Positions 8,675 to 17,735 are shown, numbered from the stretch's first letter. The stretch is 64,000 nt of DNA from an uncultured Methanoregula sp. (GCF_963677065.1 NZ_OY781872.1:1917419-1981418), one strand, 5' to 3'. Translations and numbers: made by a program. Notes: generated from the sequence alone by a model not told the origin.

Positions 8675-9549
8675 CCGATAGTCACATCCTGCACAACATG
8701 CCATGTGTGCGGCCGGTACTTCTTGACTTTATGTACATTGATGGTTGCAGAAAAACCTGCTCCCTCAATTATTGACTGTATCTCCTCTTCAACAGGGCCG
8801 ATGCTGTGGAGATGGATGACACTACCCGGTTTTATGTGCGTCATAATATCGGGAAGCATATCGATCGCATCGAAATGACCCATGACAAGCCGGTCATATG
8901 TTCCTTCAAGAAGACTGCGGCAGTCCCCGAGCGATGGCTGAACCCGGCCGGATAGTTTGTTCATGAGAATATTTCTCTCCAGGTAACCAAACGAGACCGG
9001 GTTTATCTCCATTGCATGGACAAACGCCCCCGCCCCGGCCATGGGAATCGTGAAGTAGCCGATCCCGGCAAACATATCTGCCACCCTTTGGTTTGGCCCG
9101 CTCTTTTGGATCAGGGATGCCATCCGCATCTTCTCTTCGCGGTTTCCCTGCGAAAACATCACCTGTGAGGGATCCAGAACATAGGTAAACCCGCTTTCCC
9201 TGTGGGTTACCTCTCCCCCCTCCCCCCAGACAAGGCGGGTTTTCGGGAGTCTCATGGCATCGTTTAATGCTTCTATCCAGACGATTCCCCGTGGGTTCCG
9301 GAATTCTGCGATCTTTTCAATTTCAGCCGGTTCCGGCTGGTTTCCGTGAACAATCGCGATATCGCCTACCATGTAATACCCGCGTCCATGGTAGCGGGAC
9401 CGTTCGGGAACCTCTTTATCGAACGGTTCACCGTCTTTTACCGGCACCCATGCTATCCCGTCTTCGATATACGGCCGCCTTGTATGATCTACCCAGTCGG
9501 CATCGTTTATCGCGTCAAGACCCTGTACCGGTACCTGTCTGACCCGCAT
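8671..9549 (-). CDS. Trm5/Taw2-family tRNA-modifying enzyme, probably Taw2
   Basis: A 292-residue class I SAM-binding protein. Residues 1-110 form the family's N-terminal domain. FSQGNREEK at 132-140 and motif I DMFAGIGYFTIP at 158-169 follow. Where methylating Trm5 enzymes carry an N-x-P-type motif after the fourth strand, this one has LVMGHFDA (221-228). That, with the FSxGN motif, points to the aminocarboxypropyl transferase Taw2 of wyosine synthesis on tRNA-Phe guanosine 37. Trm5 itself remains possible. It lies 3 bp after the NMD3 gene and overlaps CoaBC by 4 bp. Confidence 0.72.
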   Translation of the reverse strand: MRVRQVPVQGLDAINDADWVDHTRRPYIEDGIAWVPVKDGEPFDKEVPERSRYHGRGYYMVGDIAIVHGNQPEPAEIEKIAEFRNPRGIVWIEALNDAMRLPKTRLVWGEGGEVTHRESGFTYVLDPSQVMFSQGNREEKMRMASLIQKSGPNQRVADMFAGIGYFTIPMAGAGAFVHAMEINPVSFGYLERNILMNKLSGRVQPSLGDCRSLLEGTYDRLVMGHFDAIDMLPDIMTHIKPGSVIHLHSIGPVEEEIQSIIEGAGFSATINVHKVKKYRPHTWHVVQDVTIG

Positions 9550-9552
9550 CCG

Positions 9553-10599
9553 TTACCTGACTATAACGAGATTATCGCCATCCCGCAGAACTGCCACGTG
9601 ATCGCCCGCCTTGACTTCCAGCCAGCCGGGCTTCCGGTACTCGCGTGTCTGGCAGGATACCGGATCCATGATACCGATTGTTGTGCTCTCTGCAAATGCC
9701 ACGAGAGCGGATTCGGCACTCCGCGCATTTCCAAGAATGCGTTCGATATCGTCTTCCCGGATTGAGCGGGAGGATCCTTCGGCGAGATCGAATGTCCTGA
9801 CATGGTGGGATTCGATGCGCTCTATCTCGTAATACCGGTTTTTCACTGCCACAACATCATATTTCTGGAACCGGGGAAGCCGGACCGAATAGGTTATCCG
9901 GAAGAGCTGGCGGCCGTTCTTCTCTCCAACCAGTTTGGGATGCGTGGAGTACCTGCCACCCAGCTGGGCAATGATACCCTGGGAGATCTTGGCCCCGATG
10001 TGCTGCGACCCGACGATGATATCGACCCCGTCCCGGGTCTCGTTCATATCGGAGATGAAAGAGAGACGTTCTCCTCCAGCCTGCAGGGAATCTTCTATCT
10101 GCTGGGCAATGGATGTTGACATCTGGCGTTCATACGTGCTCGGGAGCCGGCCTTCAGCCCGGACCTGGATGACCCCTTCATAGTAACTTCCGCTGATCCG
10201 GTTACACCGGTCGCATTGTTCCTTGTGCCAGAGAATCTCGACCGAACAGGTGCCTTCCACCTCTTGTTTGTAGAAGGTACCATGGAGCGTGAGCATTGCA
10301 CGGGACCGGTTGACCGTGAGATCTTCGATCCTCACTTCCATGGTTGGTTTCTTGACATCCTTGTGGAAGTGGACAGCAGACATCGCGAGTTCCGGTGCTA
10401 TCTCGGAACGCTCCCGGTTGGAATCTGTCCAGGTATTCACCTGCTTTATTGCGCCACAACTGGGGCACTGGGTATTCTGTACACGATGATCGCAGGTGAA
10501 CCACGGGGTGCTGCCGATCCTGCAGTCTGTACAGAGACCCGGATTTTGCGTGGGCTTGCCGCATTTCGGACAGAAATTATCCTTGATTGTCGTTGTCAT
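9553..10599 (-). CDS. NMD3-family protein
   Basis: A 348-residue protein homologous to the N-terminal and middle parts of eukaryotic NMD3, the 60S subunit export adaptor. The N-terminus has paired zinc knuckles (CPKC at 10-13, CTDC near 23, CDH and CPSC near 37-49) and a further CDRC near 130. Central parts include STSIAQQIEDSLQAGG and DVIVG-like strands, and the C-terminus is a short beta-domain ending AVLRDGDNLVIVR. The archaeal role is presumed to be in large-subunit biogenesis; there is no export signal region, as expected without a nucleus. The stop and start overlap the DUF424 gene by 4 bp. Confidence 0.88.
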   Translation of the reverse strand: MTTTIKDNFCPKCGKPTQNPGLCTDCRIGSTPWFTCDHRVQNTQCPSCGAIKQVNTWTDSNRERSEIAPELAMSAVHFHKDVKKPTMEVRIEDLTVNRSRAMLTLHGTFYKQEVEGTCSVEILWHKEQCDRCNRISGSYYEGVIQVRAEGRLPSTYERQMSTSIAQQIEDSLQAGGERLSFISDMNETRDGVDIIVGSQHIGAKISQGIIAQLGGRYSTHPKLVGEKNGRQLFRITYSVRLPRFQKYDVVAVKNRYYEIERIESHHVRTFDLAEGSSRSIREDDIERILGNARSAESALVAFAESTTIGIMDPVSCQTREYRKPGWLEVKAGDHVAVLRDGDNLVIVR

Positions 10600-10889
10600 A
10601 GCTGGAAGATCTGTGCATGGGGAACAGTCCCAATCATAATACAGCCGGAGCGGGTGATAAGTCCCATCTCTATGGCAAGGCTCACGGAGCGCTCACCCAT
10701 GAGATTGATGTTCGCAGCCTTGTTTAATGCATCCCTGACTTCGTTTTCAGTTGACGGGCAGTTGCCGTAGAAGGATTCGGTGATGACCACGGTCATGTTA
10801 TCATGCCGGATCGTGGTGTTGATAAGCTCGCGATCACACACCGCCACGACATCTGCCGTTCCCGGTGAATGATGTACCTTCAGAAACAT
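10596..10889 (-). CDS. DUF424 family protein
   Basis: A 97-residue protein with the DUF424 pattern: an opening MFLKVHHSPGTADVVAVCD, a central ITESFYGN segment and an ANINLMGERSVSLAIEMGLI stretch before a short strand-rich end. The family is archaeal, small and cytoplasmic, and often sits beside translation or RNA genes; its activity is not known. Here it is coupled to NMD3 by a 4-bp overlap, which fits that setting. About 45 bp separate it from the TatD-like gene upstream in the same direction. Confidence 0.85.
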   Translation of the reverse strand: MFLKVHHSPGTADVVAVCDRELINTTIRHDNMTVVITESFYGNCPSTENEVRDALNKAANINLMGERSVSLAIEMGLITRSGCIMIGTVPHAQIFQL

Positions 10890-10934
10890 TGATCACACTT
10901 TGGCGGGGATGGAGAAAAAGGTGAGCCGGTAAAA

Positions 10935-11765
10935 TCAGGTTATCTGTACCGGAACCCCATACACTTTTTCAACGGTCTCGCCATGGATAAAAAAACAGTC
11001 TTCTTCCGTGATCTTGCCCTGCGCGAGGAGCTGGTTTGTGTATCTTGGCACGGATTTCGGGCCTATCACCGCGCCGGGACGCGAGTTCTCATCCATGTAA
11101 TCGCTCTCCATGGTGAACGGGCGGTGTTCCCGGACCAGCTGCGCGAGTGATTCATGCTTTGCGATGAGCGACGGGTGGAGCGGAGTGTCCGGGGACCCGT
11201 AATGTTTCACAACACGTTCGATCGGGATACCGGCCCGGCTGGCCATATCCACGATATCGGCACACGGCCCCGTCTCCGCGTGGATCTGGAGTGCGCATCC
11301 GCATTCCGAAGCAAGTTCAAGCGCATGCATAAGGACCCGGTTCGAAGCAGCAAGGATATCGGGGGTCACATCATAATGAGGCCTCCCGCTCTTGAGCGCA
11401 ACGGCTTTTCCCTCCCGGACGTAACCTGCGGCACAGTCAAGTCCGCCTTTCATGACCTCCACGGCTGTATCAAGGGTCATCCGCTCCGCGAGTCGGGAGA
11501 TCTCGGCCGGGTGAACGCCAAGAATTGTATAAACGACAACCCCGGTTTCTGCAACCATGCCCGCCACCCGGAGGGTTTCGTCAAAAACCTGCGAATACTC
11601 CGGACCTGAACTCGGGTGGACTGACAATGACCAGGAGGGTTTTGATACGAGGAACATGTGAGTTCCCCCGGCCCGGAAAAAATCCTTTGCCGCTTCTATT
11701 CCCCTCCCGTTGACCGGATCGATATGGATATGATCGTCAGTTACGGGGTACTTTGGGGATTTCAT
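10935..11765 (-). CDS. TatD-related metal-dependent hydrolase (archaeal COG1099 type)
   Basis: A 276-residue amidohydrolase-fold protein. The first metal motif is DDHIHIDP near residue 10, later histidines occur in LGVHPAE and LQIHAETG, and the C-terminal metal-ligand region reads TMESDYMDENSRPGAVIGPKSVP. Archaeal members are predicted metal-dependent phosphatases, esterases or nucleases related to TatD and PHP hydrolases. The substrate is not evident. The start at 11765 (MKSPKYPV) still overlaps mptD by about 30 bp; an ATG-like extension to 11777 would add four residues. It belongs to the long minus-strand run. Confidence 0.8.
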   Translation of the reverse strand: MKSPKYPVTDDHIHIDPVNGRGIEAAKDFFRAGGTHMFLVSKPSWSLSVHPSSGPEYSQVFDETLRVAGMVAETGVVVYTILGVHPAEISRLAERMTLDTAVEVMKGGLDCAAGYVREGKAVALKSGRPHYDVTPDILAASNRVLMHALELASECGCALQIHAETGPCADIVDMASRAGIPIERVVKHYGSPDTPLHPSLIAKHESLAQLVREHRPFTMESDYMDENSRPGAVIGPKSVPRYTNQLLAQGKITEEDCFFIHGETVEKVYGVPVQIT

Positions 11766-12090
11766 GGCACTCCACAACCTGCATGAGCGGGTAATTGCCG
11801 GACGGGCAGAGACGGGCGCGGCAATAGGAAAAATTGACCCTCGTTATGATCTCCACATCGAACATGAGGCCGGCGAGTTCGCTGTACCCGAAGGTGTTCT
11901 CGGTCATCAGGTCCCGGTTCAGCCGGACCGCAATCTCTTCAACAAATGGCTGGAGAATGACCGCCTTCTCGATTGCGGTCTCAACACTGGCAGCCGATTG
12001 CCTTGAGATCGGTGTTCCAACCCACTGGTGGTACAGGGCGCCCAGTTTTATTCCTGCTTCAAAGATGGCGGTTTCCTTGTCGGTCAGCAT
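11737..12090 (-). CDS. mptD: Archaeal dihydroneopterin aldolase
   Basis: A 117-residue protein with the hallmark sequence FEAGIKLGALYHQWVGTPIS near the N-terminus, found in archaeal MptD (formerly DUF372), and a C-terminal YPLMQVVECHEIPKVP. MptD cleaves 7,8-dihydroneopterin to 6-hydroxymethyl-dihydropterin and glycolaldehyde in the pathway to tetrahydromethanopterin, the C1 carrier of methanogenesis. It is a full-length small tetrameric-type enzyme. The gene lies 13 bp after mcm and overlaps the TatD-like gene, so it shares the replication-gene transcript. Confidence 0.9.
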   Translation of the reverse strand: MLTDKETAIFEAGIKLGALYHQWVGTPISRQSAASVETAIEKAVILQPFVEEIAVRLNRDLMTENTFGYSELAGLMFDVEIITRVNFSYCRARLCPSGNYPLMQVVECHEIPKVPRN

Positions 12091-12103
12091 AGTTATATCC
12101 TCT

Positions 12104-14215
12104 TCAGATCAGTTGAATCATGCCGGATTTCGGCTCCATGGCTTCCCCGTGCCGGAGCAGCATGTCGATGCCTTCCCTGACTTTATCCCTCGGAAAACCT
12201 TTCGAACTCACGGCATCGATAACCTGATCGATCCCGGCACGCCGTCCTTCACCGCCGATATCCCGGATCGCATCCTTGATCACCCGGACGATATCCCGTT
12301 TTTCTTTGGAGATGCCGGTAACCACCTTATCGATATCGAAGGTCCCGGTCTTGGCATCGTACGCAATCTGGCGCAGGCACGCATCCACAATATGGATTAC
12401 CCGATCTGCATCGCTCAGTTCAATCGAACTGGAAAGACGGATCCGGGCACTGGCTTCCGCCAGTCTCACCAGCGCTTCGAGTTGCCGGGCAGTGACCGGC
12501 ACCGGTTTGTTGGGTTCGGCAATGCCCCTGAGTTTGAGGTAGTAGTTCACCAGGGCTTCCTTTGCCTCGGCCGATATTATCGGGAAGCACGAACGTTTGG
12601 CATAGGCGACATATTTGCGGAAGAGTGCCGGGTCGATATCCGGCATCACGGGTTTGAGCTGCTGTGCAATGTATTCGTCGGTCACCCCTTCGATGGGGGT
12701 TTTCCTGTGCTGCGCGATCAGTTCCCCGGTACTGTGGGCTTTGAGTATGTGTTCTGCAATGGCCAGATCCCGTTTCTGATCCGGCTGGTCGGTCATAATG
12801 AAGATGAGATCGAACCGGGAGAGGAGCGACGGGGGCATGTTGATCTGGTCTGAGATATCCCCGAACATATCGAACCTGCCGTACTTCGGGTTTGCAGCCC
12901 CGAGCAGCGCACACCGGGACTTGAGCGTTGCCGTGATCCCGGCCTTTGCCACGCTGATCGACTGCTGTTCCATTGCTTCGTGGAGGGCGGACCGGTCCCC
13001 TTTCTCCATCTTATCCATCTCGTCGACTGCCGCGACACCCATATCGGCAAGGACGAGCGCTCCTGCTTCCAGTGTCCAGCGCCCTTCCCCGAATTCATCC
13101 TTGACAGCGGTTGCCGTGAGACCCGCCGCAGTGGAAGACTGGCCGCTTGTATAGATTGCCCGGGGAGAGAGCTTTACGACATACCTCAGCAACTGACTTT
13201 TGGCAATACCCGGATCCCCTATGAGGAGGACATGGATGTCACCCCGGAGCCGGCTCCCGTCGGGCATCTCTTTTGCAATGCCCCCGAAGAGCTGCAGGGC
13301 GATTGCCTGCTTGACATCTTCGCCCCCGTAAATGGTCGGTGCAATGGAATGGGTGATCATCCGGTAGATCATGGGATCCTTGCTGAGGCGCTGGATCTCG
13401 TCCTCGGCCTTCTCATCAATCTCGACTTCCTCGAACTCTTTCTCAGCTACCTCGATGGAATTGCATTCGAGAAATATGTCAAAGACCGTGCTTTTCTCTC
13501 CCTTGATGACCCGCTGCATGGACCGGAGGATGCCGTTGATGATGATCCGGTCCCCCGGTGACACGGTACCCGAGAGATCGTCAGTGACGTCTACGTCGAG
13601 TGTCTGGGGCTGCTCGCCGCCACGCAGGCCCTCAGGAGACTCCTGGATCCTCAGTTTCTGCGAGTCGACAAATTTCGAGCGCTTGGGCAGCAGTTCGATC
13701 TTCTTGAAAGTACATCCGTCCGTGGCACATCCGTCCGGCTCAACAAACTTGCCGTATTTCTGTTCCTTCTTGGTGAAGTGGCCGGCCGGGCAGCGGAAGA
13801 CTGCTTCGACAATACGGGGCCGGACTTCTGTTGTTTTGCGCAAGATCCCTTCGACCGAGACAAACGTGTTGATGTCCTCAGACCGGATGGCCCGGATAGC
13901 CGTCTTTTTGGGAAGGTTGGTGAACCGGATGTTGATCCCTTTGGGCTCCTTGCCATCCTTTATCCTGATGAGCTGGTCGGTCTTGATTGCCTCCAGGACA
14001 TCCTCGATAACCTTGCCCGGGTTCTCCAGGAGTTCGTCGGCCAGCGCAATACCGGCTTTCCCGAACCTTTCTATCTCCCGGTAATCGATGAGAAGGGATC
14101 GTTTGTGCGGGTACTCCCGCGAGATCTCACCCAGTTGCTTTTTATATTTCTGTTTAAGCAGCCGGCTCCAGTCGGCTGTTTTGTCTGCCACAGGGAGATC
14201 GGGAGATTGTTCCAT
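12104..14215 (-). CDS. mcm: Replicative DNA helicase MCM
   Basis: A 703-residue minichromosome maintenance helicase. The N-terminal OB domain holds a zinc site (C142-x3-H146, C163 and C168). The AAA+ core has Walker A GDPGIAKS at 333-340, Walker B VDEMDKM around 398-403, a sensor-1 GAANPKYGR segment and an arginine finger in SRFDL near 466. A winged-helix domain closes the protein (GIDMLLRHGEAMEPKSG). It unwinds DNA ahead of the replication fork as a hexamer. The linker before the core is acidic (KEFEEVEIDEKAEDE). It sits 9 bp downstream of rfcS, linking helicase and clamp loader on one transcript. Confidence 0.97.
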   Translation of the reverse strand: MEQSPDLPVADKTADWSRLLKQKYKKQLGEISREYPHKRSLLIDYREIERFGKAGIALADELLENPGKVIEDVLEAIKTDQLIRIKDGKEPKGINIRFTNLPKKTAIRAIRSEDINTFVSVEGILRKTTEVRPRIVEAVFRCPAGHFTKKEQKYGKFVEPDGCATDGCTFKKIELLPKRSKFVDSQKLRIQESPEGLRGGEQPQTLDVDVTDDLSGTVSPGDRIIINGILRSMQRVIKGEKSTVFDIFLECNSIEVAEKEFEEVEIDEKAEDEIQRLSKDPMIYRMITHSIAPTIYGGEDVKQAIALQLFGGIAKEMPDGSRLRGDIHVLLIGDPGIAKSQLLRYVVKLSPRAIYTSGQSSTAAGLTATAVKDEFGEGRWTLEAGALVLADMGVAAVDEMDKMEKGDRSALHEAMEQQSISVAKAGITATLKSRCALLGAANPKYGRFDMFGDISDQINMPPSLLSRFDLIFIMTDQPDQKRDLAIAEHILKAHSTGELIAQHRKTPIEGVTDEYIAQQLKPVMPDIDPALFRKYVAYAKRSCFPIISAEAKEALVNYYLKLRGIAEPNKPVPVTARQLEALVRLAEASARIRLSSSIELSDADRVIHIVDACLRQIAYDAKTGTFDIDKVVTGISKEKRDIVRVIKDAIRDIGGEGRRAGIDQVIDAVSSKGFPRDKVREGIDMLLRHGEAMEPKSGMIQLI

Positions 14216-14224
14216 TGTCCTGCC

Positions 14225-15193
14225 TCACCGCATCCTCTGGGCAGAAAGGATGAAACGTGCAATGAGGGCTTCCATCTGGATATCGCTGCTGGCCCCTTCC
14301 GACAGCCGGAAATCCGCTTCGCCCAGATGATCGATCAGCTGGACTTTGAGCCCGCGGTCGAGATCCTTTTTGATGAGGGCCCGGTAACACTGGTTAATCA
14401 ATTCATTGGGGGCAATACCCCGTTCGTGAAGGAGCTGGGCCAGAAGATATTCTGCACCTTCGAAGTCGCCTTTTAATGAAAGGCCGATAAGTTCATCGAT
14501 CTCGTCCGGGCGAGCGGAGGAGGTGATAGCATAGATCACCTTCTCGTCGATTGCGGCACTGATGATAGCAGCCCCCTGGACGGCGTTTATGGCCTTACGC
14601 ATATCCCCCTGGGCAATATACACGATAGCGTCCATGGCGCTTTCCGAGATGGTCAGTTTTTCACGGCTGGCGATCCGGCGCACCTCCTCTTTTACTGCCT
14701 CCGGGGCGAGGGGTTTGAACCGGTAAATTGCACACCGGCTCTGGATCGGATCGATAATCTTCGAGGAATAATTGCAGGACAGGATAAACCGGCAGGTCTG
14801 GGCATAGCTCTCCATGGTCCGGCGCAGGGCCGCCTGTGCATCGGTGGTGAGGGCATCGGCCTCGTCCAGGAACAGGATCTTGAACGCTGCTCCACCATCC
14901 GGCATGGTCCGGGCAAATTCCTTGATCTGGTTCCGCACCACATCGATTCCCCGTTCATCGGAGGCATTGAGTTCGCGGAAATTTCTCTGCCATGAATCCT
15001 TGAAAAATTCTTTTGCCAGGGTTACTGCAGCGGTGGTTTTCCCGACACCGGCATTTCCTGTAAAGAGCAGGTGGGGGAGATTTCCGCTTTTCACATAGGA
15101 TGACAACCGTTCAACAATCTCATCCTGTCCAACGATATCGGCAAGCCTGGACGGGCGGTATTTTTCAATCCATATCGTGTGGCTTTCATCCAT
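14225..15193 (-). CDS. rfcS: Replication factor C small subunit
   Basis: A canonical archaeal RfcS of 322 residues from the ATG at 15193 (an upstream in-frame start at 15220 would add nine residues unlike the family). It has WIEKYRP, Walker A GNAGVGKT at 46-53, Walker B FLDEAD at 109-113 with intact catalytic residues, and an SRC motif (QSRC) for trans-acting arginine contacts. It loads the PCNA sliding clamp together with RfcL, which is not in this window. It is first in the minus-strand run; the divergent exported-protein gene starts 150 bp away. Compare the degenerate paralogue at 4883-5878. Confidence 0.96.
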   Translation of the reverse strand: MDESHTIWIEKYRPSRLADIVGQDEIVERLSSYVKSGNLPHLLFTGNAGVGKTTAAVTLAKEFFKDSWQRNFRELNASDERGIDVVRNQIKEFARTMPDGGAAFKILFLDEADALTTDAQAALRRTMESYAQTCRFILSCNYSSKIIDPIQSRCAIYRFKPLAPEAVKEEVRRIASREKLTISESAMDAIVYIAQGDMRKAINAVQGAAIISAAIDEKVIYAITSSARPDEIDELIGLSLKGDFEGAEYLLAQLLHERGIAPNELINQCYRALIKKDLDRGLKVQLIDHLGEADFRLSEGASSDIQMEALIARFILSAQRMR

Positions 15194-15343
15194 GGCATTC
15201 CTCTCCAAAGCAGTATCCAATTCTCTTATTTATTCTGTTGGTGAACGGTGTGAATGATCACAGCATCAGAAAGAGGCAAAAATGGTATGCTCTTCGTGAT
15301 GGATGTCATAATGTTTATCACGTGGGCTTTGAAATTACTTTTC

Positions 15344-16384
15344 ATGCAAATCCCATATATTCTAACCGTTTTTATCGTGTTGTTCTTCCTCATTTCACCT
15401 GTCTCGGCAAACCTGAACAAGATCTCTGCCAACAGTCCTGTTTTTATCGGTGAAAATGACCTCGACATCTCTGTTGCATTGAACGGCTGCCATACGATTG
15501 CGTGGTGGAAAAACGGGACCGATATCAATACTGCTACACCTGATAAAAGCACCCAGATTTATCCCATCAATACGGCAAACCAGATCATTTACCATTATAA
15601 CATCACCCGGGATTTTTTTGGCGGCTCAACGGGTACCTGGTATTGTGCTGATCAGAAACCGTACTATTCCATATTCACCGTAGAGGAGCCCCAGGTTGAT
15701 ATCAAAGTCTGGGATCTCGATCACGACACGGATGTAACCGGTAAAACCATTCCCCTTGGAACCAACATCACGTACCGTATCGACACCAATCTCTACAAGG
15801 TGTTTGTACTGAAAAACCGTCCTGACCGAAATATTGACGATTCACCGTTCACGGTCAAACTGATAAATCCCCAGGGAATAGCGATACCGAGTATCTATAC
15901 CGGCACCATGGGAAAGCCCAATACGCAGATTATTGCTTTTAATAATAAACCGTACGTAACCGAATCTCCCTACTACTGGAGGGATGGCGCCGAATGGGAT
16001 CACCGGGCCCGCGACCTGCAGGGAACCACACTCTATCCCGACGGGACCTACTCGTTTGTTCTGAACCAGAACCTCAACCATATGCAGGACAGTTATGCAT
16101 CCGCTGTGGCAGATAAGGAAGGTAAAACAACCAAAACGGCACTCGTTGCCTTTGAAAAGGAAGCGTTTGTTGCAACCGTGACCGAACCCGCAACTGCGGT
16201 ACAGACCACGGCGACTTCTGTTGCAACCCAGATTCCGACTGCATTACCCTCGGAACCGGTAATCTCTCCTGTTGCCACATCCTCGCCTGTACCGAAAAAG
16301 ACCACCTATTCTCCCCTTCCAGAATGGATTGGTATTGCCGGTCTTGTCATTGCGGGGATTTTCCTCATCAGGAAAAATGCCTGA
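15344..16384 (+). CDS. DUF3821-type exported protein with C-terminal membrane anchor
   Basis: A 346-residue protein from the ATG at 15344, opening with a signal peptide (MQIPYILTVFIVLFFLISP, then SAN). A start at 15254 is possible, but a TATA-like TTTATCA lies about 28 bp before 15344, which would fit a leaderless start there. The body matches the DUF3821 style of Methanomicrobiales surface proteins: SPVFIGENDLDIS near the N-terminus, then Ig-like beta segments. A Thr/Pro/Ala-rich linker precedes a final helix WIGIAGLVIAGIFLIRK with a basic tail. It is probably a wall or S-layer-associated protein with unknown ligand, and is divergent from rfcS. Confidence 0.75.
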   Translation: MQIPYILTVFIVLFFLISPVSANLNKISANSPVFIGENDLDISVALNGCHTIAWWKNGTDINTATPDKSTQIYPINTANQIIYHYNITRDFFGGSTGTWYCADQKPYYSIFTVEEPQVDIKVWDLDHDTDVTGKTIPLGTNITYRIDTNLYKVFVLKNRPDRNIDDSPFTVKLINPQGIAIPSIYTGTMGKPNTQIIAFNNKPYVTESPYYWRDGAEWDHRARDLQGTTLYPDGTYSFVLNQNLNHMQDSYASAVADKEGKTTKTALVAFEKEAFVATVTEPATAVQTTATSVATQIPTALPSEPVISPVATSSPVPKKTTYSPLPEWIGIAGLVIAGIFLIRKNA

Positions 16385-16445
16385 TTTCATTTCTTTTCTC
16401 ACTTCTTTTTAATAGAACTGCGGTGTACACTAGTGGGATGAGCAT

Positions 16446-16904
16446 ATGACGAAATCAAAACTGTACCTGGTTGCCGGAATCGTTATTGCGATCCTGGTCA
16501 TTGCTGCCGCACTCCTCGTGGTCTTACCTGCGCTGTCTCCCGACCCTTCGGTGAAATTCCAGCAGGCTGGCTCGCTCTATACAAAGAGTGTGGATCTTGC
16601 GGGTGAAGGAAAATACGCAGACGCGCTCAAAGCATCCGATGATGCACTGGCCCTCAATGTGTCGCAGCTGGTTCCTGTCATCCAGTCCAACCGGGCCGGC
16701 ATCCTGGTCATGCTTGGCAGGAACGAGGATGCGATAACCGCCGCAGATGCGGCTCTTTCCTCGCACGACAACCTGACAACAACGTTTTCGATAGCATATT
16801 TCAACAAAGCCAATGCCCTGAAGAATCTCGGCCGGACCGATGAAGCAAAGGCTGCTTATGCCAAGGCGCATGAACTGGATTCATCGCTTGTTTCCCCCAT
16901 CTGA
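16446..16904 (+). CDS. Membrane-anchored tetratricopeptide protein
   Basis: A 152-residue protein with one N-terminal transmembrane helix (about residues 7-29, LVAGIVIAILVIAAALLVVL) followed by two to three TPR units (SLYTKSVDLAGEGKYADALKASDDAL; AFNKANALKNLGRTDEAKAAYAKAHEL). The TPR part presumably faces outward, given the short basic N-terminus. It is likely a docking or assembly factor, with no partner identified. A T-rich stretch (16387-16410) separates it from the DUF3821-type gene, and a TATA-like TTTTTAATAG lies about 35 bp before its start, so it may have its own promoter. Confidence 0.75.
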   Translation: MTKSKLYLVAGIVIAILVIAAALLVVLPALSPDPSVKFQQAGSLYTKSVDLAGEGKYADALKASDDALALNVSQLVPVIQSNRAGILVMLGRNEDAITAADAALSSHDNLTTTFSIAYFNKANALKNLGRTDEAKAAYAKAHELDSSLVSPI

Positions 16905-16907
16905 TCC

Positions 16908-16913
16908 TTTTTT
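16908..16913 (+). terminator. T-run terminator after the TPR gene
   Basis: A run of six T bases begins 3 bp after the stop at 16904, the usual form of archaeal intrinsic termination signal. It is followed by more T-rich sequence before the repeat region. Confidence 0.5.
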
Positions 16914-17020
16914 CCTATTGCCGTGTTCTTCCATTGTCACTCTTTTGTTGTTCAGTTTTTTCGGAATTGTTTTTTATTTGCAGGAATTTTCCAAGTCTGC
17001 TGAAACTTTTTCAATCAAGG

Positions 17021-17735
17021 TCCGGTTAAAAAATAAAAATCAAAGTCCGGTTGAAAATTTCAAATCAAGGTTCGATTGATCCGGCTCAGATTTTCAATCG
17101 CGATCCTGATCGCGATGAAAATTTTGAAATCGAACCTTGACTGAAAATAAAAAATCAAAGTCTGCCTGAAATTTTTCAATCAAGGTTTGATGATTAAAAG
17201 TTAAGTACCTGTACATGAAAGGAAAACCACTGTTCACGACGAAAGTCCGGTTACCGATACTGTTTTTCAATCAAGGTGCGGTTGAAATTTTTTCATCAAG
17301 GTCCGGTTAAAAAATAAAAATCAAAGTCCGGTTGAAAATTTCAAATCAAGGTTCGATTGATCCGGCTCAGGTTTTCAATCGCGATCCTGATCGCGATGAA
17401 AATTTTGAAATCGAACCTTGACTGAAAATAAAAAATCAAACTCCGGTTGAAATTTTTCAACCAAGGTTTGATGATCAAAAGTTAAGTACCTGTACATGAA
17501 AGGAAAATAACCGTTCACGACGAAAGTCAGGTTACCGGTACGGTTTTTCAATCAAGGTGCGGTTGAAATTTTTTCATCAAGGTCCGGTTAAAAAATAAAA
17601 ATCAAAGTCCGGTTGAAAATTTCAAATCAAGGTTTGATTGATCCGGCTCAGGTTTTCAATCGCGATCCTGATCGCGATGAAAATTTTGAAATCAAAGTCC
17701 GGTTGAGAAATTTCAACCAGGGTCTGTTCAGAAAA
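17021..17735. repeat. 281-bp tandem repeat, three copies (third truncated)
   Basis: Units begin TCCGGTTAAAAAATAAAAAT at 17021, 17302 and 17583, so the period is exactly 281 bp twice; the third copy loses similarity after about 17700. Within each unit a degenerate 20-25 bp element (ATCAAGGTCCGGTTGAAA and variants, on both strands) recurs several times, and a nested palindrome occupies the middle. There is no open reading frame with protein-like composition. The base composition is AT-rich against the neighbouring genes. The rest of the gene-free stretch (16914-17020 and 17736-18043) holds one weak element of the same family at its left edge, a GCCGG...CCGGC hairpin near 17881-17897 and the promoter region of the next gene. 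It does not look like a CRISPR array, since the unit is too long and the inter-unit DNA is itself repeated. Confidence 0.92.
17066..17139. repeat. Nested palindrome inside repeat unit (also at 17347-17420)
   Basis: Outer arms CAAGGTTCGAT (17066-17076) and ATCGAACCTTG (17129-17139) are perfect inverted repeats. The inner arms ATTTTCAATCGCGATC (17090-17105) and GATCGCGATGAAAAT (17108-17122) pair except for one unpaired T. The same structure occurs 281 bp on. In the third copy (from 17628) the left arm changes GGTTCGAT to GGTTTGAT and the right side reads ATCAAAG, so part of the outer pairing is kept. It could form a cruciform or an RNA hairpin. Confidence 0.85.

Noticed and set aside
17021..17735. 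CRISPR array
   Set aside because: The repeated unit is 281 bp and repeats throughout, with no unique spacers between short identical repeats; internal short elements vary in sequence and orientation.
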